Part shown: in pieces, positions 1-6,251 of the stretch
Layout of the letters: the number at the start of each line of letters is the position of its first letter
Position numbering within the stretch: position 1 is the stretch's first letter
NCBI GenBank assembly: GCA_030689585.1
Contig: JAUYFZ010000075.1
Coordinates: 1-8,765 of the forward strand
Length of the DNA: 8,765 nt
Direction: 5' to 3'
Source of the DNA: Rhodocyclaceae bacterium
Lineage (GTDB): Bacteria > Pseudomonadota > Gammaproteobacteria > Burkholderiales > Rhodocyclaceae
Notes under the pieces: generated by a model
Databases searched by the model: none
Told to the model about the DNA's origin: nothing
Seen by the model: only the letters and a program-made list of their open reading frames with translations
Translations under genes and position numbers: made by a program

Positions 1-360
1 ATGGCACGGCGTAGTGATGAAGGGATATTGCCGGGCTTGGGCTGGATCGACGCCGAAGTGAAGCGGTTCGATGAGACTCTTTTTACTCAGAAGACTCATT
101 TGCCTCATATGGGCTGGAACGACGTTTTGCCGCAAAGAACAGACTGTCTTTTTAAGGATATGGATACCAATCCTCGCTTTTATTTTCTGCACTCCTATTA
201 CTTTTTGCCAGTTAAGGCCGACGATATATTGGCTGTTACAGACTATAACGGTCCATTTGCGTCTGTAGTCCGTTCTGGGAATGTGTTTGGCACGCAGTTT
301 CACCCCGAAAAAAGCCATCAATGGGGCATTCAACTCCTGAAAAACTTCGCGGGGTTATAG
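1..360 (+). CDS. hisH: HisH-type glutamine amidotransferase subunit (C-terminal part, cut by window edge)
   Basis: This is the C-terminal 119 residues of a class I glutamine amidotransferase that hydrolyses glutamine and passes ammonia to a HisF-type partner. The visible part carries the HisH signatures PGLGWIDAEV (residues 11-20), PHMGWN (35-40), FLHSYYF (62-68) and GTQFHPEKSHQWG (97-109). H101 and E103 are the His and Glu of the Cys-His-Glu triad. The nucleophile Cys and the N-terminal half lie upstream of the window; the full family length is about 200 residues. The ATG at base 1 is therefore almost certainly an internal Met, since family members continue upstream with the Cys-containing GMQ segment. 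The stop is 2 bases before hisF, implying co-translation. The sugar-gene context points to the HisH2 paralogue of O-antigen loci rather than histidine biosynthesis. The family call is firm; the specialised role is inferred. Confidence 0.93.
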   Translation: MARRSDEGILPGLGWIDAEVKRFDETLFTQKTHLPHMGWNDVLPQRTDCLFKDMDTNPRFYFLHSYYFLPVKADDILAVTDYNGPFASVVRSGNVFGTQFHPEKSHQWGIQLLKNFAGL

Positions 361-362
361 AT

Positions 363-1142
363 ATGCTGCGTCCTCGGATCATTCCCTGCCTGCTGGTCAA
401 AAACGGTGGGCTGGTCAAGACGGTTAATTTTTCCAGCCCGAAATATGTCGGTGACCCGATCAATGCTGTTCGAATCTTTAATGAAAAAGAGGTGGACGAG
501 CTGATCGTTGTCGATATTGATGCGACGGTGCACAACCGTGAGCCTGATTACGCCATGATCAGGAATCTTGCCGCCGAGTGCCGGATGCCTTTGTGCTACG
601 GCGGCGGGGTTAAGACAGTTGAGCAGATACAGAAGATCATCAGTCTCGGGGTTGAGAAGGTTGTCTTAAGTTCTGTCGCGGTAAGCACGCCCGATTTGAT
701 TTCTGATGCTGCGTCTCGAGTGGGCAGCCAGAGCGTCGTGGTGGTGATGGATGTTAAGAAGAAGGGTCTCGTCAGTAGCAAATACGAAGTCTACACTCAT
801 AACGGTACTCAATCAACCGGACTTAATCCTATGGATTTTGCCAAACGTGTCGAGGTGTTGGGGGCCGGCGAGGTGGTCGTCAATTCGATTGATCAAGATG
901 GCCTTATGAAGGGCTACGACCTGAGTCTCATCAGTCAGGTGCGCGAGAGCATCAGCTTGCCCCTGACAGTGCTTGGGGGAGCTGGTTCACTGAAGGACAT
1001 CGCCGCATTGGTTAAGACATTCGGCATTATCGGAGCTGCGGCGGGTAGCTTGTTTGTATTCAAGGGGAAATACCGGGCGGTTTTGGTCAATTATCCCAAC
1101 CGTTTTGAGAAGGATTCCCTGATTACTCAAGTGGTTAGCTGA
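363..1142 (+). CDS. hisF: HisF-type amidotransferase partner (HisF2-like, lacks catalytic Asp11)
   Basis: A 259-residue (beta/alpha)8-barrel protein of the HisF family, which receives ammonia from HisH through the barrel. The ATG at 363 gives the canonical N-terminus MLRPRIIPCLLVKNGG. An in-frame ATG at 321 would add 14 non-family residues and overlap hisH. Against my recollection of Thermotoga maritima HisF, residues 1-130 align without gaps. The catalytic Asp11 is Leu here, Asp130 is kept (VMDVKK), and the SIDxDG motif is kept (residues 175-180). The ammonia-gate residues Arg5, Glu46, Lys99 and Glu167 (Glu170 here) are all present. Phosphate-site residues Asn103 and Thr104 are both Ser. This pattern fits the HisF2 proteins of Pseudomonas O-antigen loci, which supply ammonia to a WbpG-type sugar amidotransferase. 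True histidine synthesis looks unlikely. An 86-base gap without a visible terminator follows. Confidence 0.93.
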   Translation: MLRPRIIPCLLVKNGGLVKTVNFSSPKYVGDPINAVRIFNEKEVDELIVVDIDATVHNREPDYAMIRNLAAECRMPLCYGGGVKTVEQIQKIISLGVEKVVLSSVAVSTPDLISDAASRVGSQSVVVVMDVKKKGLVSSKYEVYTHNGTQSTGLNPMDFAKRVEVLGAGEVVVNSIDQDGLMKGYDLSLISQVRESISLPLTVLGGAGSLKDIAALVKTFGIIGAAAGSLFVFKGKYRAVLVNYPNRFEKDSLITQVVS

Positions 1143-1228
1143 TTAGATTGGCGAAAATAGATTGTTGTATGCAGTTGTGTTTAGGCGATGATTCTCTTCC
1201 ACGGTCTCTTTCTGAAAATGGATAGATT

Positions 1229-3352
1229 TTGAAACAAATTTTACAAAACTTAAAAACCGGGGCAACTGAAATCACGGATGTTCCAGTGCCTCTTGTAGGT
1301 CATAGCTCTTTGCTAATACAGACATCGCGCACATTGGTTTCGGCTGGCACAGAGCGCATGCTGGTGGATTTCGGCAAGGCTGGGTTGATTGAAAAGGCTC
1401 GTCAACAACCGGACAAGGTGCGCATGGTGCTGGATAAGATCAAGACTGACGGTCTGATGCCGACCATTGAGGCTGTGCTCAACAAACTCGACCAGCCCAT
1501 TCCGATGGGCTACTGCAATGTGGGTATGGTGTCGGAGGTCGGGGCTGGTGTTTCCGGCTTTCAGGTTGGGGAACGGGTGGCGTCAAACGGCAAGCATGCC
1601 GAGGTGGTGAGCATGCCATTAAATCTCTGTGCTAAAGTACCGGCTACGGTGACGGACGACGAGGCGGCCTTTACGGTGATCAGTGCCGTTGCCTTGCAGG
1701 GTATTCGCCTTGTGCAGCCAACCCTCGGTGAAGTTGTGGTGGTAACCGGTCTGGGCTTGATCGGCCAGATTGCGGTACAACTGCTGCGCGCGCATGGCTG
1801 CCGGGTTTTGGGCATAGATTTCGACCGGGCTAAGCTAGACATGGCCAAACGCTTCGGGGCAGAAATCGTGGATCTCTCCGCGGGAGAGGACCCTGTTGCT
1901 ACTGCGCAAGTATTTTCCCGGGGGCGAGGGGTGGACGCAGTGATCGTGACCGCTTCAACGAAAAGCAGCGAACCGATGCACCAGGCCGCGAAAATGTGTC
2001 GTAAACGCGGACGGATTGTCTTGGTGGGCGTGACAGGACTCGAGCTCTCACGGGCGGATTTTTTCGAGAAGGAGTTGACTTTTCAAGTCTCGTGTTCTTA
2101 CGGTCCAGGCCGCTACGACCCGAACTACGAGGAAAAAAACCAAGATTATCCGGTCGGATTCGTGCGTTGGACCGAGCAGCGCAACTTTGAGGCTGTACTG
2201 GATATGATGGCTGACAGGCGCGTGGATGTTAGGCCACTTATCTCGCACCGCTTTGGCATCGACGAGGCAGAAAAGGCTTATGCGATCATAGGCGGCGCTG
2301 AGTCTTCGCTGGGGATTCTGCTAGCCTATCCGGGTGGGCCGGAGCGCCGATTGGAGAATCGTACCATCAAGCTGGCTGACAGGCCGGTTGGTGCATCCGG
2401 CAAGCTTAGTGTGAGTTTTATTGGTTCGGGAAACTATGCTACGGCAGTCTTGATTCCGGCCTTTAAAGAGGCGGGGGTACGACTGCGGAGCGTGGCCTCC
2501 GGTGCGGGGGTGAGCGGTGTTCATGCCGGGCGCAAGTATGGTTTCGAGGAAACCACCACCGATACAGGAAAATTGTTTGCTGATCCCGATACGAATGCAG
2601 TGGTCATTACTACACGCCACGACAGCCATTCCCGCTTCGTGCTTAAGGCGCTGCAGGCTGGCAAGCATGTGTTTGTGGAGAAGCCGATTTGCCTGACGCT
2701 TGATGAGTTGGCGGAGATTGAAGCGACCTACGCACGGCTGGCGGAACAAGACAAAACGCCGTTGTTGATGGTGGGTTTCAACCGTCGTTTCGCGCCTCAG
2801 GTGCAGAAGATGAAGAACCTGCTGGCCGGGGTTAAAGGGCCAAAGGCTTTCGTAATGACGGTCAATGCGGGGGCGATTCCGGTCACACACTGGACGCAAG
2901 ACAAAGAAGTGGGCGGTGGCAGGATCGTCGGCGAGGTTTGTCACTTCATTAATTTGCTTCGTTTTCTGGCTGGTGCTTCTATAGAAAGTCACACATCGGT
3001 AGAGATGAAGTCGCCTACCGGTGACACCGTGACGATCAATCTGCGTTTCGCTGACGGATCACTTGGGACGGTGCATTACTTCGCCAATGGCAACAAATCC
3101 TTCCCCAAGGAAAGACTGGAGGTGTTTGCCGGTGGACGTGTGTTGCAACTGGACAATTTTCGCAAACTACTCGCCTTTGGTTGGCCAGGGTTCACGAAAA
3201 TGAACCTATGGAGCCAGAATAAAGGGCAGAAGGCTTGTGCTGCGGCGTTTGTACAGGCGGTGTGCAAGGGGGGCATGGCGCCGATTCCGCTGGACGAGAT
3301 TTTCGAGTCGACCAGGGTGAGTATTGAAGTGGCAACGGCGTTGCGTGGTTAA
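1229..3352 (+). CDS. Two-domain oxidoreductase: MDR-type dehydrogenase fused to Gfo/Idh/MocA-type dehydrogenase
   Basis: A 707-residue fusion protein of a type common in bacterial polysaccharide loci. Residues 1 to about 370 are an MDR (alcohol-dehydrogenase-like) module with the nucleotide-binding turn GLGLIG at 174-179. The usual zinc-binding GHE motif is absent; the equivalent stretch reads MGYCNVGMVSEVG (93-105), so a zinc-independent reaction is likely. Residues from about 392 to 707 are a Gfo/Idh/MocA module with GSGNYA (399-404), the EKP motif with its catalytic Lys (484-486), and GGGRIVGEVCHF (562-573) including the likely catalytic His572. The start is TTG. An in-frame TAG at 1223-1225 rules out any upstream ATG, and the next in-frame ATG (codon 44) would remove the conserved N-terminus MKQILQNLKTG. 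A weak TGGA precedes it. It probably oxidises or reduces a nucleotide-linked sugar or sugar intermediate in the cytoplasm; the substrate is unknown. Its TAA shares a base with the next ATG. Confidence 0.9.
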   Translation: MKQILQNLKTGATEITDVPVPLVGHSSLLIQTSRTLVSAGTERMLVDFGKAGLIEKARQQPDKVRMVLDKIKTDGLMPTIEAVLNKLDQPIPMGYCNVGMVSEVGAGVSGFQVGERVASNGKHAEVVSMPLNLCAKVPATVTDDEAAFTVISAVALQGIRLVQPTLGEVVVVTGLGLIGQIAVQLLRAHGCRVLGIDFDRAKLDMAKRFGAEIVDLSAGEDPVATAQVFSRGRGVDAVIVTASTKSSEPMHQAAKMCRKRGRIVLVGVTGLELSRADFFEKELTFQVSCSYGPGRYDPNYEEKNQDYPVGFVRWTEQRNFEAVLDMMADRRVDVRPLISHRFGIDEAEKAYAIIGGAESSLGILLAYPGGPERRLENRTIKLADRPVGASGKLSVSFIGSGNYATAVLIPAFKEAGVRLRSVASGAGVSGVHAGRKYGFEETTTDTGKLFADPDTNAVVITTRHDSHSRFVLKALQAGKHVFVEKPICLTLDELAEIEATYARLAEQDKTPLLMVGFNRRFAPQVQKMKNLLAGVKGPKAFVMTVNAGAIPVTHWTQDKEVGGGRIVGEVCHFINLLRFLAGASIESHTSVEMKSPTGDTVTINLRFADGSLGTVHYFANGNKSFPKERLEVFAGGRVLQLDNFRKLLAFGWPGFTKMNLWSQNKGQKACAAAFVQAVCKGGMAPIPLDEIFESTRVSIEVATALRG

Positions 3353-4992
3353 TGACGAAAGTATCTGTTTATTGGCATACCCTGCGCCACCTGAAACTCG
3401 TCCAATTATTTGGGCGGTTCTGGTTCCGGTTTTATCAGCCAAAATTTGATCTGCGATCCGCACTTTTTGTACGATCGGCTACAGGTGGCTGGGTTTTGCC
3501 GGCACAACGACAAGCGAGCCTGTTGGGACCGGCCACCTTTCGTTTTCTGAATGAAACGCATACAATTAATGATGTGGGATGGAACAACCACGGGTTGGAA
3601 AAACTCTGGCTTTATAACCTCCACTATTTCGACGACCTGAATGCACACGTTGCACATTTGCGTAACGACTGGCATGTACCCCTGCTGACGCGCTGGGTGG
3701 CTGAAAATCCACCTGCTTTTGGCAACGGATGGGAACCTTATCCGACATCTCTACGAATTGTGAACTGGGTGAAATGGGTTCTCGCTGGGAATGTCTTGCC
3801 GGAGGTATGCCTGGAAAGTTTGTCGACACAGGTGCGTTGGCTCAACAGGCGACTTGAGTGGCATTTGCTTGGCAACCATCTGTTTGCCAACGCCAAGGCC
3901 CTTGTTTTTGCCGGGTTGTTTTTTCAAGGCAGAGAAGCCGACGCCTTGTTAAAAAAGGGGCTGTCTATCATTGATAGGGAGTTGCCCGAGCAGGTTCTAC
4001 CAGATGGAGGTAACTTTGAGCGTAGCACGATGTATCACGCCATTTTTTTGGAAGACGTACTGGATTTAATCAATGTTGCACAGGCGTATTCTGGCTGTAT
4101 TGAGGCCAAGGTAGTAGCTGGCTGGAGCGAAACATCTGGCCGCATGTTGAGCTGGATGACAGGCATGTCGCATCCAGATGGGCAAATTGCCTTATTTAAC
4201 GATGCAGCGTTCGATGTTGCGTCGGTGCCTGCAGATTTGGTCGCTTATGCTAAGCGGCTGGGTCTGCACTGGGATGAACTAGGAATGGATGCTCTGTTTC
4301 AATTGCAACACTGGCCTGACAGCGGCTATCTCCGGCTGACATCGCCTGATGCAGTCGCTTTGCTTGATGTGGCTCCAGTGGGGCCGGATTATTTGCCGGG
4401 GCATGCCCATGCTGACACCTTGTCATTTGAGTTGTCGTTATATGGTCAGCGGGTGGTGGTGAATGGCGGCACATCGTGCTATGGATGTGGTATGGAGCGC
4501 TCGCACGAGCGGCAAACCGTCTCGCATAGCACGGTGGAAGTAGCGGGCCAGAGTTCTTCTGAGGTGTGGGGGGGATTTCGGGTGGCACGCCGTGCTTACC
4601 CATTTGATCTCCAGATTCTTCAGAAAAGCGAGTTGTTGTCGGTAACCTGCTCACACGATGGGTACACCTATTTTCCCTGCAAGCCCGTTCACAGCCGTGA
4701 ATGGGTGATGGATGCGGATGGCCTGTTGGTCACGGACAGGGTAGTGGGGGGTAAGTATCCTGCTGTGGCTCGTTACATTCTGCATCCCGCCATTCAAGTT
4801 TCTGCAGCAGGAGAGAATGAGTGGTTGCTGGTTTTACCTAGTAGGGAAAACGTCCGCGTAAAAGTGCTCGCTGGCTGTTCAAAACTAGAGCCCGCCAACT
4901 ATGCGTCCGAGTTTGGAAAAGTTCAGCCGACGCACTGTTTAGTTGTGACGTTGACAGACGGTCAAGCCCGGGCCCAATTGATTTGGCATTGA
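3352..4992 (+). CDS. Heparinase II/III-family protein of a polysaccharide locus
   Basis: A 546-residue protein related to heparinase II/III and alginate lyases. The helical N-terminal region holds NGWEPYPTSLRIVNWVKW (125-142) and LLGNHLFANAKAL (172-184), whose Asn-His pair (175-176) matches the Asn/His position of the related lyase families. RSTMYHA (224-230) supplies a Tyr and His. The C-terminal beta-sandwich region carries the family signature PGHAHADTLSFEL (349-361). The residues expected for polysaccharide elimination chemistry are thus present. I see no signal peptide: the N-terminus (MTKVSVYWHTLRHLK) is basic and aromatic but lacks a hydrophobic core and cleavage site, so the location is probably cytoplasmic, which is odd for a lyase. 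The start codon overlaps the stop of the preceding oxidoreductase (TAATG), implying translational coupling and a joint role. Whether it acts as a lyase, an epimerase-like enzyme or a non-enzymatic assembly factor cannot be told from sequence. Confidence 0.88.
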   Translation: MTKVSVYWHTLRHLKLVQLFGRFWFRFYQPKFDLRSALFVRSATGGWVLPAQRQASLLGPATFRFLNETHTINDVGWNNHGLEKLWLYNLHYFDDLNAHVAHLRNDWHVPLLTRWVAENPPAFGNGWEPYPTSLRIVNWVKWVLAGNVLPEVCLESLSTQVRWLNRRLEWHLLGNHLFANAKALVFAGLFFQGREADALLKKGLSIIDRELPEQVLPDGGNFERSTMYHAIFLEDVLDLINVAQAYSGCIEAKVVAGWSETSGRMLSWMTGMSHPDGQIALFNDAAFDVASVPADLVAYAKRLGLHWDELGMDALFQLQHWPDSGYLRLTSPDAVALLDVAPVGPDYLPGHAHADTLSFELSLYGQRVVVNGGTSCYGCGMERSHERQTVSHSTVEVAGQSSSEVWGGFRVARRAYPFDLQILQKSELLSVTCSHDGYTYFPCKPVHSREWVMDADGLLVTDRVVGGKYPAVARYILHPAIQVSAAGENEWLLVLPSRENVRVKVLAGCSKLEPANYASEFGKVQPTHCLVVTLTDGQARAQLIWH

Positions 4993-5054
4993 ATTAAAAT
5001 TCTTTCTTGCTTATGGCTTCCCGATGAAAGTACATGCTCTGGCCAGTCGCACTT

Positions 5055-5084
5055 TTGAACATCGACCATGGACATGCAAATAAT
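5055..5084 (+). promoter_or_regulatory. Possible sigma70-type promoter ahead of wecB
   Basis: The 113-base gap between the heparinase-family gene and wecB holds TTGAAC (5055-5060, four of six consensus matches) and AATAAT (5079-5084, five of six) with an 18-base spacer. A start site near 5091 would leave a leader of only about 15 bases before the wecB ATG. This is weak evidence read by eye; the gap could equally be transcribed through from upstream. No terminator hairpin with a T-tract is visible in the gap. Confidence 0.25.
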
Positions 5085-5105
5085 GACCAACTTGTTAGCT
5101 AAAAG

Positions 5106-6251
5106 ATGACAGCAAGAAAAAAGATCATGCTGGTATTCGGCACTCGTCCAGAAGCCATAAAGATGGCCCCCCTGTACCATGCGCTAAAACGATACCCGGA
5201 CGAATTTGATACACTGGTGTGCGTGACCGCCCAGCACCGGCAGATGCTAGATCAGGTTCTCAAGGTGTTTGAGATTACGCCAGATATTGACCTCAACCTG
5301 ATGAAACAAGGCCAGGATTTGTTCGATGTTACCGCTTCGGTACTATTGGGCATGCGGGGTGTGTTGCGTGAACACAAGGCTGATGCTTTGCTGGTGCATG
5401 GCGACACCACTACCACATTGGCTGCGGCCATGGCAGGTTTTTATTCGGGAATTCCTGTTGGGCATGTTGAGGCGGGTTTGCGTACCCACGATGTGTCTGC
5501 TCCTTTTCCAGAAGAATTCAACCGCCAGGTGGCCACCAAGGTAACCCGTTGGCACTTTTCTCCCACTGAGTTTAGCCGAAACAACTTGTTGTCCGAGGGG
5601 GTGGATGAAGCCAGTGTGACGGTGACGGGCAATACCGTCATTGATGCCTTACTGTGGGTGTTGGATCGTATTAAATCGGATACCGGCCGTCGGGGGGAGA
5701 TTTCTGCCTTTCTGAGTGAGAGCCTGCCCTTCGACTGGGCCAGGCAGCGTTTTGTGCTGATCACCGGCCACCGTCGGGAGAATTTTGGCGATGGGTTTCT
5801 ACAGATTTGTCATGCCCTACGGGATTTGGCCGCACGTTATCCAGAGGCGCATTTTGTGTATCCGGTGCACCTCAATCCGAATGTGCAAGAGCCGGTGAAC
5901 GCCATCTTGGCGGGGCTAGGCAATGTGCATTTGATCGCGCCATTGGATTATGAGCCTTTTGTGTATCTGCTCAAACATTGCTGGATCGTCCTTACAGACA
6001 GCGGCGGGATTCAGGAAGAAGCCCCCAGTCTCGGCAAACCGGTGCTGGTGATGCGGGATGTCACTGAGCGGCCCGAGGCTATCATTGCCGGGACGGTGCG
6101 CTTGGTGGGGGCAAATCGCGACAAGATTGTGGCTCATATAGCAGAGTTGCTGGATAACGAGGCCAGTTACGAGCTTATGGCACGGGCACACAATCCTTAC
6201 GGGGATGGCAATGCTGCGGAACGAATTATTTCGGTGTTGAGGACGATATAA
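5106..6251 (+). CDS. wecB: Non-hydrolysing UDP-N-acetylglucosamine 2-epimerase
   Basis: A 381-residue cytoplasmic enzyme interconverting UDP-GlcNAc and UDP-ManNAc, the first step toward UDP-ManNAcA. The N-terminal Rossmann half begins with FGTRPEAIKMAPL (11-23). The residues known to be essential in E. coli WecB have clear counterparts: Asp100 in HGDTTTT, Glu122 in VEAGLRT, Glu136 in PEEFNR and His222 in GHRREN. AQHRQMLDQVL (42-52) and DSGGIQEEAPSLGKP (298-312) are also typical of the non-hydrolysing class. Length is normal for the family. The ATG at 5106 gives the expected short lead-in before FGTRPE, although no clear Shine-Dalgarno sequence precedes it (only AAAAG next to the start). The stop abuts the wecC start with no base between, so the two steps are co-translated. 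Confidence is high for the reaction. Confidence 0.96.
   Translation: MTARKKIMLVFGTRPEAIKMAPLYHALKRYPDEFDTLVCVTAQHRQMLDQVLKVFEITPDIDLNLMKQGQDLFDVTASVLLGMRGVLREHKADALLVHGDTTTTLAAAMAGFYSGIPVGHVEAGLRTHDVSAPFPEEFNRQVATKVTRWHFSPTEFSRNNLLSEGVDEASVTVTGNTVIDALLWVLDRIKSDTGRRGEISAFLSESLPFDWARQRFVLITGHRRENFGDGFLQICHALRDLAARYPEAHFVYPVHLNPNVQEPVNAILAGLGNVHLIAPLDYEPFVYLLKHCWIVLTDSGGIQEEAPSLGKPVLVMRDVTERPEAIIAGTVRLVGANRDKIVAHIAELLDNEASYELMARAHNPYGDGNAAERIISVLRTI
6239..6243 (+). promoter_or_regulatory. Ribosome binding site of wecC inside the wecB 3' end
   Basis: GAGGA lies 8 bases before the wecC ATG, within the last codons of wecB. It is the clearest Shine-Dalgarno match I found at any gene start in the window. 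It supports the ATG at 6252 and suggests wecC can be initiated directly as well as by coupling to wecB. Confidence 0.6.

Noticed and set aside
1..3. ATG at base 1 as the true hisH start
   Set aside because: The protein would lack the nucleophile Cys and the whole N-terminal half; this Met matches an internal position of the family.
321..362. In-frame ATG at 321 as the hisF start
   Set aside because: It adds 14 residues not found in the family and overlaps hisH by 40 bases; the ATG at 363 gives the canonical N-terminus and aligns residue for residue with HisF.
1143..1228. Promoter or terminator in the gap after hisF
   Set aside because: The best -35/-10 pair by eye matches only about seven of twelve consensus positions, and there is no hairpin followed by a T-tract.
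2321..2992. Reverse-strand open frame of 223 codons
   Set aside because: It lies wholly within the well-supported oxidoreductase gene and its translation shows no recognisable domain; it is a shadow frame.
4250..4654. Reverse-strand open frame of 134 codons
   Set aside because: It lies opposite the conserved signature region of the heparinase-family gene; the translation is low in recognisable features and Pro/His-rich as expected of a shadow.
5024..5083. Nineteen-codon frame MKVHALASRTFEHRPW onward in the gap before wecB
   Set aside because: It has no ribosome binding site and resembles no leader peptide; its length is expected by chance.
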